Shown here: positions 25,261 to 33,811 of the stretch, piece after piece
Numbering within the stretch: the stretch's first letter is position 1
Layout: each line of letters opens with the position of its first letter
Source: Virgifigura sp964551315
GTDB lineage: Bacteria; Pseudomonadota; Alphaproteobacteria; Dongiales; Dongiaceae
Direction of reading: 5' to 3'
NCBI GenBank assembly: GCA_964551315.1
Contig: CAZKCM010000017.1
Coordinates: forward strand, 1-64,000
Length of the DNA: 64,000 nucleotides
Notes under the pieces: model-generated
Told to the model about the DNA's origin: nothing
The model's input: only the letters and a program-made list of their open reading frames with translations
Database searches by the model: none
Program-made: the position numbers and the translations under genes

Positions 25261-27088
25261 CGAACTGCTTCCCTATTACAACCGCGAGCTGACATACATT
25301 CGAAGGCTGGCGGCGGAGTTCGCCGAGGCGCATCCGAAGATCGCCGGCCGCCTGCGGCTGAGCGCGGACGCGGTCGAGGATCCGCATGTCGGCCGCCTGA
25401 TCGAAGCCTTCGCCTTTCTGACGGCCCGTATCCGCCGCAAGCTGGACGACGACTTCCCGGAACTTACGGACGCGCTGCTCGGCATTCTTTACCCGCATTA
25501 TCTGGCACCGATTCCGTCGATGGCCATCGTCCAGTTCAAGGGGCAGCCCGAATCGACCGGCCCCTACACGGTCCCGGCCGGGACCGAGATCGAGACGGAG
25601 GCGGTCGGCGGAGAGACCTGCCGGTTCCGGACCTGCTACCCGGCGACCCTGTGGCCGATCACCCTGCAAGCGGCCAGCCTGACCGGGCGGCCCCTCGTCG
25701 CGCCGACCGGCCCGCGCACCGCGGGCAGCGGCGCCGTCGCGTCGTTGCGGTTGACCCTGCGCTGCCTGTCGGAGGAGATGACCTTCACCCAGCTGGCGCC
25801 GGAGTCGCTCCGCTTCTTTCTGCGCGGGCAGCCGCAGCATGTCTTTGCGCTCTACGAGCTGATCCTCAACAACACCGTTCTCGTGGCGCTCGCCGACTCC
25901 CCCACCGATCCCAATCCGGTGTTCCTGGAACCGGACTGCATCCGGCCCGTCGGATTCGAGCGCGACGAGGGCATGCTTCCCTATCCGGCGCGGTCGTTCG
26001 TCGGCTACCGCCTATTGACGGAGTTCTTCGCCTTTCCCGACAAGTTCCTGTTCTTCGACCTCACGCGCCTGTCCGGAAAGGTTCTGCTCGAGGCCGGCAA
26101 CAAGCTGGAGGTGTTTCTTTATCTGAACCACAGCTCGGTCGAGCTGGAGCGGAGCGTTTCGGCCGAGAGCTTCGCGCTGGGCTGCGCGCCGGTGGTCAAC
26201 CTGTTCCGGCAGCGGGCCGAACCGATCCAGCTCACGCACACTGAATCGTCCTACCGTGTTGTGCCCGATGCGCGGCGCCCGGCGGCCCTGGAGGTGTACT
26301 CGATCGATCGGGTCAGCGCGAGCTCACCCACCGGCGAGGAACGCGTTTTTCTGCCCTTCCATTCTGTCAAGCACGCGGTCGATCCCACGGGCCAGACGGG
26401 GTTCTGGCACGCGACGCGGCGGCCCGCCGGGTTCCGCGACACCGGGACCGAAATGTTCCTGTCGCTGGTCGATCTCGACTTCAACCCGTCGGCGCCGGCG
26501 GACTGGATCGCCTCGGTCGAGACGACCTGCCTCAACCGCGACCTGCCGGCGCGGCTCCCCTACGGCGGCGGACATCCGCATCTGCAGCTCGTCGAGGGCA
26601 CCTCTGCCGTCGCGAGTGTTGCCTGCATAACGCCGCCGACGCCGACCCTGCGGCCGCCGATGCGCGAGGGCGGACGCTGGCGGTTGATCTCGCATCTCAC
26701 CCTCGGCCATCTTTCGCTCACCGATCACGAAGACGGCGCCAGCGCGCTGCGCGAAATCCTGAAGCTCTACGATTTCCGCGATTCGCCGGATACGCGAGCG
26801 ATCATCGACAGCGTTCTCAGCATTCGCAGCCGGCGCGGCACCGCGCGGGCGCCGTCGCAGGATGGGGCCCGCGACGGGGCGTTCTGCCGCGGTGTCGAGG
26901 TCGCCATCGAGTTCGATGACCGGCAGTTCTCGGAAAGCGGCCTGTTCCTCCTCGCGGCGGTGCTGGAGCGCTTCCTGGCGCTTTACGCCTCCATCAATTC
27001 GTTCACGCGGCTCACGGCGACGGTCAAGGGCCGATCAGGGATCCTTCGCAGATGGCCACCAAGGGCAGGCGACCGCACGCTTCTCTGA
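25253..27088 (+). CDS. tssF: Type VI baseplate subunit TssF, 611 aa
   Basis: Builds the baseplate wedge with TssG, TssE and TssK. The sequence opens with the invariant ELLPYYNRELTYIRRLAAEFAEAHPKIAGRL and has FPELTDALLGILYPHYLAPIPSMAIVQF soon after. The C-terminus keeps FDDRQFSESGLFLLAAVLERFLALY and the SINSFTRL motif. I chose the ATG at 25253, overlapping the end of tssE, rather than one five codons earlier because the conserved block starts directly after it. The 3' end overlaps tssG by 37 bases. Confidence 0.96.
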   Translation: MVDELLPYYNRELTYIRRLAAEFAEAHPKIAGRLRLSADAVEDPHVGRLIEAFAFLTARIRRKLDDDFPELTDALLGILYPHYLAPIPSMAIVQFKGQPESTGPYTVPAGTEIETEAVGGETCRFRTCYPATLWPITLQAASLTGRPLVAPTGPRTAGSGAVASLRLTLRCLSEEMTFTQLAPESLRFFLRGQPQHVFALYELILNNTVLVALADSPTDPNPVFLEPDCIRPVGFERDEGMLPYPARSFVGYRLLTEFFAFPDKFLFFDLTRLSGKVLLEAGNKLEVFLYLNHSSVELERSVSAESFALGCAPVVNLFRQRAEPIQLTHTESSYRVVPDARRPAALEVYSIDRVSASSPTGEERVFLPFHSVKHAVDPTGQTGFWHATRRPAGFRDTGTEMFLSLVDLDFNPSAPADWIASVETTCLNRDLPARLPYGGGHPHLQLVEGTSAVASVACITPPTPTLRPPMREGGRWRLISHLTLGHLSLTDHEDGASALREILKLYDFRDSPDTRAIIDSVLSIRSRRGTARAPSQDGARDGAFCRGVEVAIEFDDRQFSESGLFLLAAVLERFLALYASINSFTRLTATVKGRSGILRRWPPRAGDRTLL

Positions 27089-28155
27089 TCGAGGCCCTGT
27101 ACGCGGAGGCCGATCGCTTCGAGTTCTTTCAGGCGGTCCGGATCCTCGAGCGGGAGGCGGCGCGCCGGGCAGCCGAGGACCCACGATTCGAGGGCCGTCC
27201 CGCCGTCGGCGAGGACGGCGACCCGCGCCGCGAGGCTGTCAGATTCCGGGCGCGGCAGACGCTGTCCTTCCCGACAACCGCGGTGAGCCGGCTGGAGCGC
27301 GGATCGTCCGATCCGACGAATGAGCGACCCGCCGGTCCGCCCGAGTTGACGGTCAACTTCATGGGGCTGACGGGCCCGAGCGGCGTGCTGCCGCAGCACT
27401 ACACCGAGATGCTGATCCGCAGCATCCGCGACAAGAGCCTGTCCCTTCGCGACTTCCTCGACCTGTTCAATCACCGGCTCATCTCGCTGTTCGTCCGGGC
27501 CTGGGAGAAGTACCGGCCGCCCTTCGCGTATGAACGCCACGGCCGGCACACGGCGGACGATCCGATCAGCGCTCTCCTTTACGCCCTTCTCGGCTTCGGC
27601 ACCGGGCATCTGCGCGGCCGGCTCGCGGTCGACGACGAGACGTTGCTGTTCTACGCCGGTCATCTGACGCATGCGCCGCGCTCGGCCATCGGCCTGGAGG
27701 CAATCCTGTCCGACTATTTCGGTCGTCCGGTCCGGATCGAGCAGTTTCGCGGCCGATGGGCCGCACTGGCGGCCGACGAGCGGACGGCGCTACCGGACCG
27801 GGCGCACCCGGATGGCCGGTTCGGGCGGCTCGACGGAAATGCCGTTCTCGGCGACCGGGTCTGGGACGTCCAGGGCAGCTTTCGCATCCATATCGGTCCG
27901 CTCGGCTACGCCGACTTCGTGCAGTTCATGCCCGACGGGGTGCATCTGCGGGCGCTCGCCGATCTCGTTCGCACCTATGTCGGGCCCGACCTCGGCTACG
28001 ATGTGCAGCTTACGCTGATCAAGGCTGAGGTTCCGGCCTGCCGGCTCGCCGGTGAAGGCGATTACGCGCCTCGCCTCGGCTGGAATACGTGGCTGAAGCA
28101 TTGGGAGCATCCGCGGGATGTGTCGGACGCGGTGTTCACTCTCGATGACGTTTAG
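27052..28155 (+). CDS. tssG: Type VI baseplate subunit TssG, 367 aa
   Basis: The wedge partner of TssF. Family markers are FEFFQAVRILER near the start, VRFRARQTLSFPTTAVSRLE, ELTVNFMGLTGPSGVLPQHYTEM, and the FLDLFNHRLISLFVRAWEKYR segment. The region near 300-330 (GDRVWDVQGSFRIHIGPLGY) and the ending WNTWLKHWEHP are also typical. The ATG lies inside the end of tssF, so expression is coupled. It is the last core gene of this segment before the methyltransferase gene. Confidence 0.95.
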   Translation: MATKGRRPHASLIEALYAEADRFEFFQAVRILEREAARRAAEDPRFEGRPAVGEDGDPRREAVRFRARQTLSFPTTAVSRLERGSSDPTNERPAGPPELTVNFMGLTGPSGVLPQHYTEMLIRSIRDKSLSLRDFLDLFNHRLISLFVRAWEKYRPPFAYERHGRHTADDPISALLYALLGFGTGHLRGRLAVDDETLLFYAGHLTHAPRSAIGLEAILSDYFGRPVRIEQFRGRWAALAADERTALPDRAHPDGRFGRLDGNAVLGDRVWDVQGSFRIHIGPLGYADFVQFMPDGVHLRALADLVRTYVGPDLGYDVQLTLIKAEVPACRLAGEGDYAPRLGWNTWLKHWEHPRDVSDAVFTLDDV

Positions 28156-28260
28156 ACGCGGTCGCCGCGGTCCGCGAGAAGCGCGACCCTCCGCCGAGGG
28201 GCGAGGAGAGAGCCTGACCGTATCCGGTTTTCGAATTCCGGCTCAGGGAGGTCATCACCG

Positions 28261-29811
28261 GTGAGCACATGGACAGCGGGCTACGCCGCGGATCTCGAGT
28301 ACAGCCCCGGCTTCTATCACGATCAGTCGCCGATCCATCTGAACCTGGTTTGCCTCTTCGCCGGCGTGGAGGGGGTCAGCCTCGAGCGGAGCTTCACCTA
28401 CTGCGAGCTTGGCTGCGGCCAAGGATACACCGCGATGCTGCTTGCCGCCGCCAACCCGCAGGGCGACTTCCACGCGGTCGACTTCAACCCCGCGCACATT
28501 GCCCGCGCTCGCGCGGACGCGGAGGAGGCGGGAATTCCCAATATCCGCTTTTACGAGACAAGCTTCGAGGAACTCGTCGCCGATCCGCCGCCGGGCCTGC
28601 CGGAGTTCGATTTCGTGACGCTGCACGGGGTCTACAGCTGGGTCTCCGTGGAGAACCGTCGCGCGATCGTGCACTTCCTGAGGCGTTACCTGAAGCCCGG
28701 CGGAGTCGCCTATGTCAGCTACAACGCCATGCCGGGCTGGGCGGCAGCGCTTCCGGTCCAGCGGCTGCTCAACGACTGTGCGAAACTCATTCCGGATCGC
28801 AGCGACCGGCAGATGGGACGTGCCCTCGCCTTCGCCGAACAGCTCAAGGAAGCCGAGGCCCGTTCGCTGCGAAACAACCCCTTCCTGGCCGAGATCGTCC
28901 GGACGGCGAAGCGGGAAAGGTTCGAGTACCTCGTCCACGAGTATCTCAACGGCAACTGGAATCCGCTGTATCACGCCGACGTTGCCCGGGAGATGGCCGA
29001 GGCCAAGCTCGATTTCGTCGCGCCGGCGAGCCTGCTGGACGGTTTCCCCGACCTGAACCTGACGCCGCACCAAAGGGATCTCCTGGCCCCCATCGGTGAC
29101 TCGTCGCTTCGGGAAACGCTGAAGGACTATTGCGTCGATCGGCGCTTTCGCAAGGACGTTTTCCTCCGCGGCGCACGGCGTCTGTCTCGCGCCCAGCAGG
29201 ATGAGCGGTTGCGGCAGCTTCGGCTTGCCCTGGTGGTCCCGCGATCGAGGGCGCGGCTGAAGCTCAACGTACCGATCGGCGAGGCGTCGCTCGAGCCTCG
29301 CGCCTATGGTCCGATCCTCGATGCGCTTGCGGACCGGCCGCGGACCGTCGGGGAACTGCTCGACCTGCCCGAGATCAAGGGAAAGTCCAGCATCACGGCG
29401 CAGGAGGTGGTCGGTATGCTCGTCGGTTCGGGGCAGGCCCTTCCGATGGGTCCCGAGGTGGGCGGGAAGGGCGAAGCGGCCGCCGCGCGCTTCAACCGGA
29501 TGGCCGGCCGCCGCGCCCGGGACGCGGCGACGAACAGCCAGCTCGCTCTGGCCGCGGCGGCGTTCGGCACCGGCCTGTACGCGAGCGCCCTCGATCTGGC
29601 GGGCTATTTCGGCCTGGTCTCCGGCACGGAACGGAGCCCCGAGGAACTCGCGCGATTGGTCTGGGGTCCGATCGCCGCCCGCGGCGAAAAGCTGATCAAG
29701 AACGGCGAGCCGGTCGAGGACGAGGCCGAAAGCCTGGCACTTCTGCGTGAATGGATGGCGGATCTCCTCCGGGACAAGGCCCCGCTGTGGGAGCGTTATT
29801 GTCCTTTTTGA
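28261..29811 (+). CDS. SAM-dependent methyltransferase with methyltransferase-regulatory domain, 516 aa
   Basis: A class I methyltransferase. Motif I is CELGCGQGYTAML (residues 48-60), with an acidic residue after strand 2 (AVDFNP, Asp74) to bind S-adenosylmethionine. After the catalytic domain comes a middle region like the MethyTransf_Reg (PF10119) domain, then a C-terminal helical and wing-like section (ITAQEVVGMLVGSG). The GTG start at 28261 follows GGGAGG. It lies in the same direction between tssG and clpV, in a position not occupied by a core type VI gene. It may modify a structural component, an effector or a regulator. The target cannot be read from sequence, and a passenger role is possible. 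Confidence 0.85.
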   Translation: MSTWTAGYAADLEYSPGFYHDQSPIHLNLVCLFAGVEGVSLERSFTYCELGCGQGYTAMLLAAANPQGDFHAVDFNPAHIARARADAEEAGIPNIRFYETSFEELVADPPPGLPEFDFVTLHGVYSWVSVENRRAIVHFLRRYLKPGGVAYVSYNAMPGWAAALPVQRLLNDCAKLIPDRSDRQMGRALAFAEQLKEAEARSLRNNPFLAEIVRTAKRERFEYLVHEYLNGNWNPLYHADVAREMAEAKLDFVAPASLLDGFPDLNLTPHQRDLLAPIGDSSLRETLKDYCVDRRFRKDVFLRGARRLSRAQQDERLRQLRLALVVPRSRARLKLNVPIGEASLEPRAYGPILDALADRPRTVGELLDLPEIKGKSSITAQEVVGMLVGSGQALPMGPEVGGKGEAAAARFNRMAGRRARDAATNSQLALAAAAFGTGLYASALDLAGYFGLVSGTERSPEELARLVWGPIAARGEKLIKNGEPVEDEAESLALLREWMADLLRDKAPLWERYCPF

Positions 29812-30105
29812 CAAATGGAAAATTAGTGCGTCGAGGGAATGTCACCGTTCATTTGCCTAATATTTCGTTGTAATGTGGGCGCTGTCGCGAAACCGGGGGA
29901 CGACGCCGATCATGGACGCATTCAAGTCCCGTCCTCCAATGGGGCGGCTCCTCCCGCCGGAGGGCATGGTGCCTTGGCACCGGCGCTCACGGAGAGCCGG
30001 TTCGCCGGTTTGCGTCTAGATCCCTGGTTCGGCGACGGATCCGGAAGCGGCGCGGCTCCCGCATTCGGGCGATCAGGACGAGGGCACAGCGTTTAGGGGG
30101 GTGCG
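29812..30105 (+). promoter_or_regulatory. Intergenic leader upstream of clpV
   Basis: A 294-base gap begins with an A/T-rich section (29812-29878) that includes ATTTGCCTAATATTTCGTT at 29851-29869. Its core is loosely similar to the tssB and hcp upstream dyads. The rest is GC-rich, with no supported gene. It probably contains a promoter for clpV and a long untranslated leader; GGGGGG at 30096-30101 serves as ribosome-binding sequence. Confidence 0.4.
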
Positions 30106-32838
30106 ATGGCCGCTGTCGATCTCAAATCCTTGGTGGGGAAGCTCAACGATCCGTGCCGTCGGTCGCTGGAGGCGGCCGCCGGGCTCACGCTCTCGCGCGG
30201 CCACTACAACGTCGAGATCGAGCATTGGTTGCTCAAGCTGCTCGAAGCGCCGGACAGCGATGTCGCGGCCATCCTGCGGCACTACGAAATCGATTCGTCG
30301 CGGCTCGCCGCGGACCTCACGCGGGTGCTCGACCGGCTGAAGACCGGCAATACGCGGGCGCCCGCCTTGTCGCCGCATCTCGTTTCCCTGGCGCGGGAGG
30401 CCTGGATTCTCGCTTCGCTCGAATACGGTGCCGCGCGCGTTCGCTCCGGCCACCTTCTGTGCGCGCTCCTCGCCGACGAATCGCTCGCGCCGCTCGGTCG
30501 CGATGCGTCGGCGCAGCTCGCCCGCATCGCGCCGGAGGCGCTGCGGCGGGACCTGCCGAAGATCACGGCGGATACCGCCGAAGCCGCCATGCCATCCGCC
30601 GCCGCGGGCCAGGGCAAGGGGGAAGCGCCGGCCGCCCCGTTGGGACCCACCAGCACGCCGGCGCTCGATCAGTTTACCATCGACCTGACGCAGCAGGCAC
30701 GGGATGGCAAGATCGACCCGGTCCTGGGGCGCGACTCGGAAATCCGGCAGGTCATCGACATCCTGACCCGTCGGCGACAGAACAACCCGATCCTGACGGG
30801 CGAGCCGGGCGTCGGCAAGACGGCCGTGGTCGAGGGCTTCGCGCTCCGCATCGCCGCCGGCGACGTGCCCGAGGCACTTCGGCAGGTCTCGCTTCGCACG
30901 TTGGATCTGGGCCTGCTGCAGGCCGGGGCGGGCGTCAAGGGCGAGTTCGAGAACCGCCTCAAGTCGGTGATCGAAGAGGTGAAGGCGTCCCCCAAGCCGA
31001 TCATCCTCTTCATCGACGAGGCGCACACGATGATCGGCGCCGGCGGCCAGGCGGGACAGGGCGATGCCGCGAACCTGCTGAAGCCGGCGCTGGCGCGCGG
31101 CGAGCTTCGGACGATCGCGGCCACGACCTGGGCGGAATACAAGAAGTACTTCGAGCGGGACGCGGCGCTTGCCCGCCGGTTCCAGGTGGTCAAGGTCGAG
31201 GAGCCGACGGAGGCCTCCGCCGTCGACATGATGCGCGGCCTGGTCGCGACGCTCGAGCGGCACCACAAGGTGCGTATCCTGGACGAGGCGGTTGTCGAGG
31301 CGGTCCGGCTCTCGCACCGCTACATCGCCGGGCGGCAGCTCCCCGACAAAGGGGTAAGCCTGCTCGATACCGCCTGCGCCCGCGTGGCGATGAGCCAGAC
31401 GACCGTTCCCGCGGCCATCGAGGACCGGCGCCGCCGCATCGAACTCCTCGGAACGGAGATCAACATTCTGAAGCGGGAGGCCTCGGCCGGCGCCGACCAC
31501 GGTGCCGCGCTCGAAGAGCTGGCCCGGCAGAAGGAGGAGGTGGAGGCCGAGCTCGCCGCGCTGGAGGCGCGGTGGGAGACGGAGCGCGATCTCGTGGGCC
31601 GGATCCGCGCGCTGCGCGACAAGCTCGAGCGGGCGCATGGCGGCGCGGCGGAACCGGCCGGCCCGGAGAACGGGCAGGAGCCGCCGGCGCCAGATGCCGC
31701 TGCCGGTCAGGCGCCGCAGGAGGCGCCCGCCGACCCCGGGCAGGTCGAGGCTTGGCGGACGGAGCTGGTCAATCTCGAATCGGAGCTGCGCGAGATTCAG
31801 GGCGAATCGCCGCTGGTGCAGGTCTGCGTCGACGGCCAGGCGATCGCCGAGGTAGTGGCGAACTGGACCGGCATCCCGGTCGGCCGCATGGTCACGAACG
31901 AGATCCGCGCCGTGCTGACCCTCAGGGAACGGATGGAGGAGCGGATCATCGGCCAGTCCCATGCGCTCGAGGCGATCGCCCAGACGATTCGTACGGCCCG
32001 AGCCAAGCTCGCGGACCCGCGGAAGCCGATCGGCGTTTTCCTGATGGTCGGGACGAGCGGCGTCGGCAAGACGGAAACGGCGCTGACCCTGGCCGAGCTT
32101 CTCTACGGCGGCGAGCAGAACCTGACCGTCATCAACATGTCGGAGTTCAAGGAGGAGCATAAGGTCTCCATGCTGGTCGGCTCGCCCCCGGGTTATGTCG
32201 GCTATGGGGAGGGCGGCGTGCTGACCGAGGCGGTGCGGCGCCGGCCTTACGGCGTCGTCCTCCTCGACGAGATGGAGAAGGCGCATCCGGGCGTTCAGGA
32301 CGTGTTCTACCAGGTGTTCGACAAAGGGATGCTGCGGGACGGCGAGGGGCGCGACATCGACTTCAAGAACACCGTCATCATCATGACCTCGAACGCCGGG
32401 ACGGACACCATTGCCAAGCTTTGCGCCGACCCCGAAACCATGCCCGATGCGGCCGGGCTGGCGGAGGCCCTGCGGCCGGAGCTCCTGAAGGTGTTCAAGC
32501 CCGCCTTCCTCGGACGGGTCACCCTGGTCCCGTACTTCCCGCTGAGCGACGAGATCATGCGGCAGATCATCGAGCTGCAGCTCGGCCGTATCCGCCGGCG
32601 GGTGGTCGAGACCTACAAGGCCGAGTTCACCTATGATCCGGCGCTGATCGACGCGATTGCGCAGCGCTGCCGCGAGGTCGAAAGCGGCGCCCGCAACGTC
32701 GAGCATATCCTGAGCCGCGGACTGTTGCCGGAGCTCTCGGCCCAGTTCCTGGCCCGGATGGCCGACGGAAAGTCGATCGGCGCCGTACATGTTTCGGTGG
32801 ACGGTGACGGGCGCTTTCAGTATCGTATCGCCGATTAG
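30106..32838 (+). CDS. tssH: Type VI AAA+ ATPase TssH (ClpV), 910 aa
   Basis: Disassembles contracted TssB/TssC sheaths using ATP. Two AAA+ modules are visible: Walker A with Lys238 (GEPGVGKT) and Walker B ILFIDEAHTMIGAG in D1, and Walker A with Lys655 (GTSGVGKT) and Walker B VLLDEMEKAHPGV in D2. The N-terminal Clp_N repeats (LNDPCRRSLEAAAGLTL and LVSLAREAWILASLEYGA) and the middle coiled-coil insertion (about 430-560, with a Pro/Ala-rich break) place it in the ClpV branch rather than with ClpB. Length is right for the family. It stands alone between two sizeable gaps. Confidence 0.96.
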   Translation: MAAVDLKSLVGKLNDPCRRSLEAAAGLTLSRGHYNVEIEHWLLKLLEAPDSDVAAILRHYEIDSSRLAADLTRVLDRLKTGNTRAPALSPHLVSLAREAWILASLEYGAARVRSGHLLCALLADESLAPLGRDASAQLARIAPEALRRDLPKITADTAEAAMPSAAAGQGKGEAPAAPLGPTSTPALDQFTIDLTQQARDGKIDPVLGRDSEIRQVIDILTRRRQNNPILTGEPGVGKTAVVEGFALRIAAGDVPEALRQVSLRTLDLGLLQAGAGVKGEFENRLKSVIEEVKASPKPIILFIDEAHTMIGAGGQAGQGDAANLLKPALARGELRTIAATTWAEYKKYFERDAALARRFQVVKVEEPTEASAVDMMRGLVATLERHHKVRILDEAVVEAVRLSHRYIAGRQLPDKGVSLLDTACARVAMSQTTVPAAIEDRRRRIELLGTEINILKREASAGADHGAALEELARQKEEVEAELAALEARWETERDLVGRIRALRDKLERAHGGAAEPAGPENGQEPPAPDAAAGQAPQEAPADPGQVEAWRTELVNLESELREIQGESPLVQVCVDGQAIAEVVANWTGIPVGRMVTNEIRAVLTLRERMEERIIGQSHALEAIAQTIRTARAKLADPRKPIGVFLMVGTSGVGKTETALTLAELLYGGEQNLTVINMSEFKEEHKVSMLVGSPPGYVGYGEGGVLTEAVRRRPYGVVLLDEMEKAHPGVQDVFYQVFDKGMLRDGEGRDIDFKNTVIIMTSNAGTDTIAKLCADPETMPDAAGLAEALRPELLKVFKPAFLGRVTLVPYFPLSDEIMRQIIELQLGRIRRRVVETYKAEFTYDPALIDAIAQRCREVESGARNVEHILSRGLLPELSAQFLARMADGKSIGAVHVSVDGDGRFQYRIAD

Positions 32839-32907
32839 ACAAGTAGTGTTTCAGGGGAATCTCGGGTCCGCGATCAAGCGGTAATAATTTCACGCAGGCT
32901 CTTCCGT

Positions 32908-32919
32908 ATTGCGGGCAAT
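32908..32919 (+). promoter_or_regulatory. Operator candidate ATTGCGGGCAAT before hcp (distal copy)
   Basis: A perfect 5-bp inverted repeat ATTGC/GCAAT with a two-base spacer, located 113 bases before the hcp start. It fits ATTGCNGGYAAT and lies 26 bases from the proximal copy, a little over two helical turns. Confidence 0.5.
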
Positions 32920-32933
32920 TGAGGCTTTCCCTG

Positions 32934-32945
32934 ATTGCCGGTAAT
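32934..32945 (+). promoter_or_regulatory. Operator candidate ATTGCCGGTAAT before hcp (proximal copy)
   Basis: The second copy of the ATTGCNGGYAAT dyad in this leader, 87 bases before hcp. It is followed by GCGTTT, and the tssB copy is similarly followed by TTCGTTT, so the similarity extends a little beyond the dyad. A third partial site, GCGGTAAT, ends near 32885. Confidence 0.5.
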
Positions 32946-33031
32946 GCGTTTGGGTTCTCTCGGAGCTTGGTGAAGCTGAGTGATCCATTGAAGGTTTTGG
33001 TGCGACAGGCAAACGGCAAGGGGGGTCCCCG

Positions 33032-33508
33032 ATGGCAATATATATGAAGATCGAAGGCATCGATGGCGATGTCACGCATCAAGAGCACAAGAATTGGCTC
33101 GACATCAGCAGCTTGCAGTGGGGCGTCGGGCGGGGAATTTCGACGCCCGTCGGTTCGGCCAAGAACCGCGAGGCGTCGGAGCCCTCGATCAGCGAAGTGG
33201 TCGTCACGAAGCTAATGGATGCCTCCTCGGTGAAGCTGTTCACCGAGGCCTGCACCGGCCAGAAGGGCAAGAAGGTGCAGATCCATCTGGTCAGCACCGG
33301 TAATCCGGGCAAGACCTACATGGAGTACACGCTCGAAAACGCGCTCGTCAGCGGCTACAGCGTGAGTACGAATGGTGACCGCCCGAGCGAAAGCATCAGC
33401 TTCAACTTCACCAAGATCGAGACGAAGTACACGCCTCTCGGCGAGGGGAACGACACCGGCTCGCCGGTCACGGCCAGCTACGATCTGGCGACGACGAAGA
33501 GCGCGTAG
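33032..33508 (+). CDS. hcp: Type VI tube protein Hcp (TssD), 158 aa
   Basis: Hexamers of this protein stack to form the inner tube that carries effectors and is expelled with VgrG. The beta-barrel family pattern is clear: MAIYMKIEGIDGDVTHQEHKN start, W-x-x-S-x-x-W near residues 24-31, SEPSISEVVVTKLMDASSVKLF, YMEYTLENALVSGYS and FNFTKIETKYTPL. There is no C-terminal toxin extension. An AAGGGGGG ribosome-binding run precedes the ATG. Its own leader carries two operator-like dyads, in keeping with its usually being the most highly expressed type VI gene. Confidence 0.97.
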   Translation: MAIYMKIEGIDGDVTHQEHKNWLDISSLQWGVGRGISTPVGSAKNREASEPSISEVVVTKLMDASSVKLFTEACTGQKGKKVQIHLVSTGNPGKTYMEYTLENALVSGYSVSTNGDRPSESISFNFTKIETKYTPLGEGNDTGSPVTASYDLATTKSA

Positions 33509-33811
33509 GCACCGATCGGGGTATGTGGCGACCGCCAGTTACGGCGGAGCGCGCAGCCCCGCTCGATTGCCTAACCGGAGCGGTTCGACGGCATTTGCCG
33601 AATGTGACCGGCCCGTACTGCGGACCGGCCAAGTAGGGCGGCGGCAGGGGATCGCGGCCAATCCGGTCCGGCGTGACGGTGAATCGCCGGGCGGTAATGC
33701 GACAGCCGGTTCGGGGACGTACTGCGATCGGGTACGAAAGCGCCGGCTAGAGCCGTCATCTTCGGTGCAACGGCCGATACGCGAGCGGGACGCAGTCGGG
33801 AAGAAGGGCCG
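33509..33811. other. Intergenic region between hcp and vgrG
   Basis: In this 303-base gap, CCGCC/GGCGG (33532-33547) forms a small hairpin just after hcp that might weaken read-through, but it lacks a T-tract. The stretch also contains ATTTGCCGAATG around 33591 and GCGGTAATGCG around 33692, which echo fragments of the hcp leader. No gene is supported here. Confidence 0.35.

Noticed and set aside
30073..32790. A minus-strand open frame of about 900 codons opposite clpV
   Set aside because: This is a shadow of the clpV frame with no recognisable motifs; clpV shows two intact AAA+ modules.
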